Positions 1 through 7,400 of a stretch of 20,985 nucleotides of DNA are shown piece by piece. The notes beneath the pieces were generated by a model. That model had not been told where the DNA came from, did no database searches, and saw nothing but the letters and a program-made list of their open reading frames with translations. The stretch's first letter is position 1. Each line of letters opens with the position of its first letter. Both the position numbers and the translations under genes were made by a program. This DNA comes from Thauera sp. GTDB lineage: Bacteria > Pseudomonadota > Gammaproteobacteria > Burkholderiales > Rhodocyclaceae. The DNA is taken from the NCBI GenBank assembly GCA_023150215.1, contig JAKLLJ010000018.1:1-20985 (forward strand), in the 5' to 3' direction.

Positions 1-611
1 GCCTTCGGTCCGCCCATGATGCCGGACGACAGGACCAGGTTCTCGCCGGCGCGGGTGATGCGCGCCATCGCCAGCGTCTCGCGCTCCTTGAGGCCGAGGT
101 CGCGCTCGATCGCGGCGCTGAAATCCATGTTGTCGGTGCCGAGGTAGGGCGTGGCATCGCGGAAGGAGACCTGCTCGCCGTCGATCTCGAGCATCGTCCA
201 TTGCGGGCTGCGGCCGTACATCACCAGGTGGTCGTAGCCGTTGCGCTTGAGAAAGGCGGGGAAGTAGTCGCCGCCGCTGGCGTCGAGGATGGCGTGGCTG
301 TCGGGCGAGCAACTGGTGAAATTGCCGCGTGTGGCCGAGGGCAGCGTGGTGGTCATGATGCCGACGCCGAAGATCAGCGGCACCGCGGGGTCGAGCGGCG
401 CGCGGCCGTCCTCGTAGAGGTTGTAGAGCAGCGCCATGTTGGCACCGCGCCCGCCGAGGAAGGTGCGCACCATCTCCATGGGCAGGTAGGCGCTACACAA
501 TTGCTGGCGTTCGAGGTCCGCGAACAGGACCTTGCCCTGTCCGGCGTATTGCGGGCTGGCTTCCAGGCGGGTGAGCAAGCGCTCGACGCGCGCCCTGATG
601 TCGGTCTTCAT
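1..611 (-). CDS. Aldehyde ferredoxin oxidoreductase family protein (5' part, cut by window edge)
   Basis: The ATG at 609-611 (minus) follows GGAGAA at about 7 nt, and 203 codons are visible before the left edge. The translation matches the N-terminal domain of tungsten-dependent aldehyde oxidoreductases: a FLGGRGAN loop at residues 51-58, IFGVGIMTTTLPS near 80-92, and an ASGGDYFPAFLKRNGYD stretch at 111-127 where the family has its GGxxGxxLKxxGYD signature. Family members oxidise aldehydes to carboxylic acids with a W-bispyranopterin and a 4Fe-4S cluster. The cluster-binding cysteines and the C-terminal domains lie outside the window, so function and subtype are not proven. About 25 extra residues precede the usual N-terminus. 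An FNR-type box sits upstream, which suits anaerobic expression. With the nearby NAD-linked aldehyde dehydrogenase and amine dehydrogenases, a role in disposing of amine-derived aldehydes is inferred. Confidence 0.88.
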   Translation of the reverse strand, partial: MKTDIRARVERLLTRLEASPQYAGQGKVLFADLERQQLCSAYLPMEMVRTFLGGRGANMALLYNLYEDGRAPLDPAVPLIFGVGIMTTTLPSATRGNFTSCSPDSHAILDASGGDYFPAFLKRNGYDHLVMYGRSPQWTMLEIDGEQVSFRDATPYLGTDNMDFSAAIERDLGLKERETLAMARITRAGENLVLSSGIMGGPK

Positions 612-686
612 GCGTTTCTCCATTCGCTGTCGAGGCAGTGCAGCGTGCCGGGGAAGTATCGGGAGAGTTGTAATTGAAGTCAAACT

Positions 687-700
687 GTTTGAGATCAAAC
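687..700. promoter_or_regulatory. Inverted repeat GTTTGA-N2-TCAAAC next to the FNR box
   Basis: GTTTGA at 687-692 and TCAAAC at 695-700 form 6-bp arms around a 2-bp centre, one base from the FNR box and on the AOR-gene side of it. The spacing is too short for an FNR site. It may bind another dimeric regulator, such as the MarR-type protein in this window, but nothing in the sequence names the partner. Confidence 0.45.
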
Positions 701-701
701 A

Positions 702-715
702 TTGATAATTATCAA
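702..715. promoter_or_regulatory. Perfect FNR/ANR-type box TTGATAATTATCAA
   Basis: The 14-bp palindrome matches the FNR consensus TTGAT-N4-ATCAA at every defined position. Its centre is about 97 bp upstream of the AOR-family ATG. It implies control by an oxygen-sensing Crp/FNR-family regulator, probably activation under anoxia. The transcription start is not known, so activation versus repression is inference. Confidence 0.8.
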
Positions 716-776
716 ATGCCCAGGCACACTTTTTACTGTCGAGAAAGCGCTGCGGTGACGGCGCTGCGGCGGTTAC

Positions 777-1838
777 TCAGTCCGTCACGACGGGGGCCGC
801 TGGGGTGGTCGCGGCTTCGTGCCCGGCGTCCTGAGCCGTGCCGGCAAGTTCGGGGTAGTAGCACATGAAGCCGGTGGCGCAGTGCGCATGCGAGGGGCGC
901 AGCCCGCGGGCGAGGGCCGCCACCGCGGCGGGCGATTGCCCGCGTTCGTGAGCGTCGAGGATCTGCCGGACCATGCGCACGCTGGCGAGCTTGCGCTCGG
1001 GCGGCCCCTCGCGGCCGGCGATCTTGAGTGCGTGGAGGCCGCCGCGGCCGAAGGCCGGAATCGCACACAGGCCGCAGGGGCCGAAGGGCATGCCCGCCGC
1101 GGTGGTCGAGAAGCCGCAGGAAAAGCGGTACCACAGCCAGCGCCGGTAGGCTTCGTCGTTGTCGCGCAGGCGTGCGGCCAGCGCCGGTGACAGCGGGCGA
1201 CCGTCGCGGTGGCGGTGGTCGTAGGCGTAGCGGTCGAGGCAGATCGGGCCACCGAGCGCGCCGGGCAGGTGCAGGGTGTTGCAGCTGCCTTCCTCGTACA
1301 CGCAGCCGTCGTTGAGGACGAAGGCCTCGATCTCCATGTTCGGCACCTCGGCGGCGATCTCGGCGGCCTCGTCGAGCGTGATGTCGCGCGGCAGGATCAG
1401 CCGGCGCGCACCGAGCTCGCGGTACAGGCGGGCACCCTCGGCATTGCGGCAGGTGGCCACCGAGCTGACGTGGATGCGCAGCCCCGGCAGGGCCTCGGCG
1501 AGCGCCAGGATCAGCCCGGGATCGCTCGCGATCACCGCATCACCGCCCATGTCGGCATGGCTGCGCGCGATCTCGACCGCGCACTCGATCTGGGCCACCG
1601 AGTAGTGCTGGGCGTTGAGTACCAGCGAGAGCTGCACGCCGTTGCGATGGGCGATCTCGACCGCCTCGGCCAGCGCGGCCAGCGAGGGCAGGTTGCCGCC
1701 CGGGCGACGGTTGGCGCTGGCGCCGCGAAAGCGCGCGGCCCATTCCCGCGGGGTGACGCCGCAATAGAGCTCGTGGGCGCCTGCACGCGCCAGGGGGGCG
1801 ATCTCGTCGAGCTGGCGGATCGGGGCGACAATCTTCAC
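777..1838 (-). CDS. U32-family protein, UbiU-like (putative O2-independent hydroxylase subunit)
   Basis: The 353-residue protein begins with GTG at 1836-1838 behind a purine-rich AGAGAGAG, 13 nt after the stop of the partner U32 gene, so the two are probably translated together. It carries U32 hallmarks: an N-terminal VAPIRQLDEIAPLARAGAHE segment, a KIAGR signature near 272-276, and cysteines at 179, 186, 200 and 241. These resemble in order and spacing the four 4Fe-4S ligands of UbiU. Additional cysteines (255, 258, 320, 326) are present. UbiU with UbiV hydroxylates ubiquinone precursors without oxygen, and other U32 proteins modify RNA. No ubiT-like gene is adjacent, and placement behind an aldehyde dehydrogenase argues that this is a paralog with a different substrate. 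The older 'peptidase U32' label is not meant as function. Confidence 0.85.
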   Translation of the reverse strand: MKIVAPIRQLDEIAPLARAGAHELYCGVTPREWAARFRGASANRRPGGNLPSLAALAEAVEIAHRNGVQLSLVLNAQHYSVAQIECAVEIARSHADMGGDAVIASDPGLILALAEALPGLRIHVSSVATCRNAEGARLYRELGARRLILPRDITLDEAAEIAAEVPNMEIEAFVLNDGCVYEEGSCNTLHLPGALGGPICLDRYAYDHRHRDGRPLSPALAARLRDNDEAYRRWLWYRFSCGFSTTAAGMPFGPCGLCAIPAFGRGGLHALKIAGREGPPERKLASVRMVRQILDAHERGQSPAAVAALARGLRPSHAHCATGFMCYYPELAGTAQDAGHEAATTPAAPVVTD

Positions 1839-1851
1839 GGCCGGTCTCTCT

Positions 1852-2808
1852 CTAAAACGCTTCGCCGGGCACGATCAGGCGCGCCACCCGGCCGGCGCTG
1901 ACCGCGGCGGCCAGCGCCGCGAGGCTGGCCTGCGAGTGGCGGCAGAAGATGGTGTTGCCGATGTGCACCGTCTCCCAGGCGTCGGCGGTGCCGTCGCGGG
2001 CGCGCTCGGTGTGCGCGGCGATGGCGAGGCATTCATGGTGACAGAAGGGACGCGGAGCGAACTGCTCCGGTCCCTCGCGCGCCAGGCCCGCGGTGCGGCA
2101 CATACGGCCCTTGGCGACGAAGGCGAAGGGCAGGTGCACGCCGAGCGGCAGTGGCACGTCGGCGAAGCTGTCCGCGCTCGCGAACAGCGGCATGTCCAGC
2201 TCCACGCCGGTGATCCCGAGGCGATCGAGCATGTGCCGCAGCCACGGCGAGTCGAGCCCATGGCTGACCGGCGGGGCGTACTGTGGATTGCCGAGGCGGG
2301 GGTCCTTCAGCATCCGGCACAGGATGCGACCGGCCACCGGCTGCAGCAAGGGGTGGTGTTCGCGCAGCCGGCGCGCGACGCCCCAGTCGCTCACCACCAC
2401 CTCGGTGCCGGGGGGCAGTAGCGCGCACAGCGGATCGAGCGCGCGCAGGGTTGCGGGCGACGCGACCGGTGTCAGCAAGGAGACGCTCAGCCCTGCATCG
2501 GCCGCGTCCGTGAGCGTGCGTGCGAGCTGCGCGGGTTCAGGCAGCAGGCGTTCGCAGAACTCGCTGCCCACGTACAGCCGGGTCGGGCGCAGCGGCGCCA
2601 GCCACGCGGCGAGGCTGCGGTCGTGCAGGGTTTCACGCCAGAACGCGTCGCGTGCATGGGCATCCGCGCCCAGGCGCTCGAGCGTCCGCGGTCTGGCCAT
2701 CGACACCGCGAGCGTCACCCCGGTCGCCGGCAGCGCGGCGGGCTCCGCCGCGAGCGGGCTCGCCCGCGGCGTGGCCGGACGACGCAGGAAGCTGACCGGG
2801 GCGGACAT
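1852..2808 (-). CDS. U32-family protein, UbiV-like (partner of the UbiU-like protein)
   Basis: The ATG at 2806-2808 abuts the stop of the aldehyde dehydrogenase (TGAATG), so translation is almost certainly coupled. The 318-residue product is divergent but has UbiV-like landmarks: a LYVGSEFCERL segment (Cys85), a late cysteine at 237 (KGRMC), and a CHHEC pair at 256/260. These correspond in order and approximate spacing to the four cluster-binding cysteines of UbiV. About 30 low-complexity residues precede the barrel. Adjacent UbiU-like and UbiV-like genes suggest a heterodimeric Fe-S protein. UbiU-UbiV takes its hydroxyl oxygen from a source other than O2, and whether this pair does the same is inferred. 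The shared operon with ALDH and the shared promoter module with qhpA connect it to amine oxidation. Its substrate is unknown. Confidence 0.8.
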   Translation of the reverse strand: MSAPVSFLRRPATPRASPLAAEPAALPATGVTLAVSMARPRTLERLGADAHARDAFWRETLHDRSLAAWLAPLRPTRLYVGSEFCERLLPEPAQLARTLTDAADAGLSVSLLTPVASPATLRALDPLCALLPPGTEVVVSDWGVARRLREHHPLLQPVAGRILCRMLKDPRLGNPQYAPPVSHGLDSPWLRHMLDRLGITGVELDMPLFASADSFADVPLPLGVHLPFAFVAKGRMCRTAGLAREGPEQFAPRPFCHHECLAIAAHTERARDGTADAWETVHIGNTIFCRHSQASLAALAAAVSAGRVARLIVPGEAF

Positions 2809-4230
2809 TCAGGATGCCGGGCGGTTGATGTTGAGCAGTTGCGGGCGGGTGTATTCGAGCAGGCCCTCGAGGCCGAACTCGACGCCGAAGCCCGACATCT
2901 TGCAGCCGCCGAAGGGGCAGTGCGGCAGCACCTCGGCATGGCCGTTGATCCACACCGTGCCGCACTCCAGGCGGTTTGCGACCGCACGTGCGGCCTCGAT
3001 GTCACGTGCCCACACCGAACCGCCGAGGCCGTTGGTGCTCGCGTTGGCGAGCCGGACCGCCTCGTCGACGTCGCGATAGCGGATCACCGGCAGCACGGGG
3101 CCGAACTGCTCCTCGTCCACCAGCCGCGTCCCGTCGACGATGTCGGCGACGATGGTCGGCGGATAGAAGTAGCCTTTTCCCGCCAGCGGCTCGCCGCCGC
3201 ACAGGATGCGGGCGCCGGCGGCGCGCGCGTCCTCGACCAGCTCGCACACGCGCTCGAACTGGTCGCGGTTTTGGATCGGGCCGAAGCTCACGCCTTCGTC
3301 GAGGCCGCTGCCGAGTTGCTGCCGTGCGGCGATGTCGACCAGGCGCCGGCACATCTCGTCGTACAGCGACTCGTGCACATACAGGCGCTTGAGTGCGGCG
3401 CAGGTCTGGCCCATGTTCAGGAAGGCGCTCGCGAACACGGCCTCGGCGATCGCGCCGACATCGGCGTCGGCCAGTACGATGCCGGCGTCGTTGCCGCCGA
3501 GCTCGAGGGTGAGGCGCTTCAAGGTGTCGGCGGCGTTGCGCATGATGTCCTGGCCGGTGCGAGTCGAGCCGGTGAACACGATCTTGTGGATGCCGGCATG
3601 GGCCGAGATCTCGCGCCCGAGCGCACCGCCTCCGGCGACCGCGTTGACCAGGCCGGGGGACGCGACCTCGTTGATCAGCTCGACCAGGCGCAGGGTGTTG
3701 AGCGGCGTCAGCTCGGAGGGCTTGATCACCACCGCGTTGCCCGCACGCAGGGCAGGCATGATGTGCCACACCGCGATCATCAGCGGCCAGTTCCACGGCG
3801 TGATTGAGCCGACCACGCCGAGTGCGCGCCGGTGCAGCTCGATGCGCTTGCCCGGGCTGTCCTCGATCACCTCGACCGCCAGCTCGAGCGCCGCGGTGGC
3901 GCGCGTCCACGCCACCGCACCGCCGACTTCCATGTGCGCAAGCGCGAGCGGCTTGCCCTGCTCGCGGACGATGATCTCGGCCAACTCGGGGGCGTTCTGC
4001 TCGATCCGGTCGGCGATCGCATGCAGCAGGGCGCGGCGATCCTCGCTGGTGCTGTGCTGCCAGGTCGCGAAGGCCCGCGTGGCGGCCGCGACCGCGTCGT
4101 CGAGCTGCGCCGGCGATGCGTTCGGGCACTCGGCAAAGGCCTCGCCGAGCGCCGGATCGATGACCGGCAGCGTGCCACGGTCGCCGGCCACTTTCCGGCC
4201 GTCGATGACGAGGGAGGGGGTCTTGTTCAT
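2809..4230 (-). CDS. NAD(P)-dependent aldehyde dehydrogenase
   Basis: This is a full-length ALDH-superfamily enzyme of 473 residues that oxidises an aldehyde to the acid in the cytoplasm. Visible motifs are the nucleotide-binding ITPWNWPL segment (Asn147), Lys170 in VIKPSE, catalytic base Glu243 in LELGG, and nucleophile Cys277 in NMGQTC. I chose the ATG at 4228-4230 because AGGA precedes it at about 8 nt and it leads directly into the conserved N-terminus. An in-frame ATG 81 nt upstream would add a basic, non-conserved tail. It is the first gene of an operon with the two U32 genes and lies behind the repeat-bearing promoter shared with qhpA. The likely substrate is the aldehyde made by the amine dehydrogenases, but chain length or aromaticity cannot be read from the sequence. 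Confidence 0.95.
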   Translation of the reverse strand: MNKTPSLVIDGRKVAGDRGTLPVIDPALGEAFAECPNASPAQLDDAVAAATRAFATWQHSTSEDRRALLHAIADRIEQNAPELAEIIVREQGKPLALAHMEVGGAVAWTRATAALELAVEVIEDSPGKRIELHRRALGVVGSITPWNWPLMIAVWHIMPALRAGNAVVIKPSELTPLNTLRLVELINEVASPGLVNAVAGGGALGREISAHAGIHKIVFTGSTRTGQDIMRNAADTLKRLTLELGGNDAGIVLADADVGAIAEAVFASAFLNMGQTCAALKRLYVHESLYDEMCRRLVDIAARQQLGSGLDEGVSFGPIQNRDQFERVCELVEDARAAGARILCGGEPLAGKGYFYPPTIVADIVDGTRLVDEEQFGPVLPVIRYRDVDEAVRLANASTNGLGGSVWARDIEAARAVANRLECGTVWINGHAEVLPHCPFGGCKMSGFGVEFGLEGLLEYTRPQLLNINRPAS

Positions 4231-4450
4231 GGGTCGGGTCCTGTCGGTTGGTCGTGGGCCTTGCCGCGCTCGGCGCGTGCCCTGCCGCGGTGGCGATGAC
4301 GACGACGTCACGGCGTCGAGCCGTGGCCTGCGTCGGATGGGCGAAGCCTAGCGGGGCGCTGTAAACCAGCTTTTCATGATTTGTGCGGAATTGTGCGCAG
4401 TTGTAGCGCAGGCCGGGCGGGTGCGGCGCCCCTGGGCAAGGCGTTGCGGT
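4231..4450 (-). promoter_or_regulatory. Intergenic region between the hybrid kinase and the ALDH operon
   Basis: This 220-bp gap holds the tandem-repeat promoter module at 4345-4410, followed by an untranslated leader of roughly 100 nt before the ALDH start. I see no convincing terminator after the kinase stop at 4451-4453, so some read-through from the kinase transcript is possible. No additional gene is supported. Confidence 0.55.
4345..4410 (-). promoter_or_regulatory. Predicted promoter of the ALDH-U32 operon with tandem 10-bp repeats
   Basis: On the plus strand 4381-4410 are three decamers, TTGTGCGGAA, TTGTGCGCAG and TTGTAGCGCA. In the gene's sense direction these read as three 10-bp units each containing ACA. 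After the last ACA (ending at 4382) GTTTAC follows at offsets 16-21 (4366-4361) and TAGGCT at offsets 32-37 (4350-4345), a plausible -10. The same elements occur at the same offsets upstream of qhpA. TorR/OmpR-family regulators typically bind direct repeats in phase with the helix, so the adjacent TorR-like regulator is the natural candidate. No -35 consensus is visible, as expected for an activated promoter. Confidence 0.65.
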
Positions 4451-7400
4451 TCAGGTCGTGCTCGTGAGCGGCCGGAACTCGTCCAGTGCGCGAAGGCTGT
4501 CCTCGAGCAGCGCCTGCAAACCAGCGGCCTGGACGCGCAGATCGGTGGGGTGGGGGCTGCGCTCGAGCGCCTGGCAGCGCGCGGCGAACGCACTCAGGCC
4601 GAAGTTGGCGGCCATGCCGGCGAGCTGGTGCAGGTGTGCGCGCTGATGCTCGGGATCGGCCGCGGCGGCGAAGGTGCCCAGCTGCGTCCGCCCTTGGCTG
4701 CCCAGGAGCTCGAGCATGGGCTGCATGCGCGCCTTGCCGAGGCGTGCGAAGTGGGTGCCGAGGAGCTCGGTGTCGAGCAGCACGGGCGCGGGGCTGGCGG
4801 AGGACGACGGCGCGCTGCCGTCCTCCAGCGTGCGCATGAGCGCGTCGAAATCGAACGGCTTGCCGACCACCGCGTCCATGCCGGCCTCGCGGTAGCGCCG
4901 CACCTCGTCGGTGGTCACCGAGGCGGTGAGGGCGATGATGCGCACGCCGGCCTTGCGGGCCTCGGGATGGCGGCGGATGCGGCGTGCCACCTCCATGCCG
5001 TCGAGATCGGGCAGATGGATGTCGAGCAGGACCACGTCGAAGTCCTCGCGCTCGTGCGCCTCCAGCGCACCGTAGCCGTCGGCGGCAAAGCGCACGCGGT
5101 GGCCCTCGGCCTCGAGCAGGGTGCCGGCGATGCAGCGGTTGAGTTCGACGTCCTCCACCACCAGCACGCGCAGGCCTCGAGAGTTCGCGGTGAGGGCCGG
5201 GCGGGGGGGCGCGGCGCACGGCGCGGGCGCGCTGGCGTACTCCAGCTCGCACCAGAACACGCTGCCGGCGCCAGGACGGCTGCGCACGCCGATCCGTCCG
5301 CCCTGCAGCTCCGCCAGGCGAAGGCAGATCGCCAGCCCCAGGCCGGTGCCGCCGAAGCGGCGGGTGATCGAGCCGTCGGCCTGGGTGAATTCGGTGAAGA
5401 TGCGCTGCTGGGCGTCCTCGGCGATGCCGATCCCGCTGTCCGCGACCTCGAGGCGCAGCCGGCAACGCTCGCCGGCGGCTGCGAGGGCGCTTGCGCGTAC
5501 CGCGACGAAGCCGCGCTGGGTGAACTTGACCGCATTGCCGGCGAGATTGAGCACGATCTGGTGCAAGGCGCGGCGGTCGCCGAGCACGCCGGCCGGCAGC
5601 GCCGGATCGAGCTCGAAACGCAGCGCGAGCCCTTTCTGCGCGGTCATCGACATCAGGATCGGGCGTAGTGCGGCGAGCGCCTCGGCGGGCGAGAACGGCG
5701 CCGAGTCGAGCACCAGCTGTCCGGCTTCGATCTTGCTGAAGTCGAGGACGTCGTCGAGGATCGCGAGCAGGGTCTTGCCCGCGGCGCCGATCGCCTCCAC
5801 CCATTCGCGCTGGCCGGGCTCGAGCACGGAGCGCGCTAGCAGTTGCGCCATGCCGAGGATGCCGTTCATCGGCGTGCGGATCTCGTGGCTCATGGCAGCA
5901 AGGAAGTCGCTCTTGGCGCGGCTGGCCGCCTCGGCGCGCTCGCGCGCGAGCTCGGCGCGCTCCTTGGCCTTGCGTTCGCCGATGTCGGTCAGCGAGCCCT
6001 CGTAGTAGAGCAGGCGCCCGCTGTCATCGAGCACGCGGCGGGCGGAGATCGACACCTCGATCGCGCTGCCGTCGCGCCGCCGCCAGCGTGTCTCGAAGCC
6101 GACCACCTTCTCGGCCATGTTGAGGCGGCCGAGGAAGCGGCGCTGGTCCTCGGCGTGCACGAAGCACTGCGTGCTGACATCGGTGATGCCGGCGAGGAAT
6201 TCGTCCGCGCCGGCATGGCCGAGGAGGCCGACCAGGGCCGGGTTGGCCGACAGGAAGCGGCCCTCGGGGTCGACGCGGAAGATGCCTTCGATCGCATTCT
6301 CGTAAAGCGAGCGATAGGCCTGCTCGGACTGCTGCAGGCCGAGGTAGAGCTTGGCGTTCTCGATCGAGATTGCCGCCTGCGCGGCGAGGATCTGCAGGGT
6401 CTTCAGGCGCTGGTGGTCGAAGATGTCGCGGCTCTGGCGGTGCTCGAGATAGAGCAGGGCGGTCAGTTCGCCGTGGTACAGGATCGGCATGCACAGCAGC
6501 GAGTGCGGCGCATGGGCGCAGATGTAGGCATCGTGCGCGAACATCTGCTGGCGGGTCGCGTCCCCCAGCACCAGTGCCTCGCCGGTGCGCGCCACGTAGT
6601 TGAGCACGCTGACCGGCACGCTCGCCGCGGCCGACTCCAGCGCCAGGCTGCACATCAGGCGCGACGCTTCCTCCAGTCCGGCGATCGCCTCCACGTACAG
6701 GCGCTGGTCGCGGCGCAGGGCGAGCGCGCCGCGCTGCGCACCCGCGCTCGCGAGCGCGAGTTGCATCAGGCGTTCGAGCAGGCGCTCGAGCACGATCTCG
6801 TCCGAGATCGCCTGCGAGGCCTTGATCACCGAGGCGATGTCGAAGGACTGGTTGCTTTCGTCCGCTGCCGCCTGCGCGCCGCCGTGCGCGTCGGCGGCGG
6901 CGGGGCGAGCCCACAGACCGTATTCCTCGAGCTGTTCCTGCAGATGGGCGATGCGGGCGTGGGCACCGAGCCGCTCGTAGCGTCGGCAGACGTCGTCGAA
7001 ACCGGCGCGGGCGACGGTGCGCGCGCCCGCATCGAGGTGGAAGCGGGCGGCGAACTCGCAGGCGAGTGCGGCGTCGAGCCAGAAGCCGTTGGACTCGGCA
7101 AGCGCGATCGCGCGGTCGTAGGCGGCGGCCGTGCCGGGGCGGTCGTGCAGGCGCAGGTGTTCGGCCTCGATCAGCGCCACGCGATGGGCGTGGTTGGCGG
7201 GGGCATGGGTGGCCATCGCGCGCACCTCGCGCACGATGGCGCGCAGCTTGCGCAAGGCGCGCTCGCGCCCCGCGCCCGGCGGCGGCAGGGTGCGCAGCAG
7301 GGCGAGCGCGTGCAGGCTGCGGAACCAGGTCGCGGTGTGGGTGCCGCCCACGTAGGGCAGGTGTGCTTCGCCCAGCGCGCATTCGGCGAGCGCGCCCGGA

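Larger units (their letters stand above)
612..776 (-). promoter_or_regulatory. AT-rich promoter region of the AOR-family gene
   Basis: This 165-bp gap separates the stop of the U32 gene from the AOR-family start. Its central part (about 665-740) is clearly richer in A and T than the rest of the window. It holds a perfect FNR-type palindrome and a second inverted repeat, described separately. A weak -10-like TACAAC reads toward the AOR gene at 666-671, but I see no convincing -35. No coding sequence is supported here. Confidence 0.6.

Noticed and set aside
777..2808. The U32 pair as the true ubiquinone-biosynthesis genes ubiU and ubiV
   Set aside because: No ubiT-like neighbour, divergent sequence (especially the UbiV-like protein), and operon context with aldehyde dehydrogenase. 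A paralog is more likely, though orthology is not strictly excluded.
4231..4311. Extended N-terminus for the aldehyde dehydrogenase
   Set aside because: The extra 27 residues are basic and not ALDH-like, and the ATG at 4230 has its own ribosome site.
4231..4450. A sigma-54 promoter upstream of the ALDH operon
   Set aside because: No TGGCAC-N5-TTGC-like -24/-12 pair is present on the minus strand.
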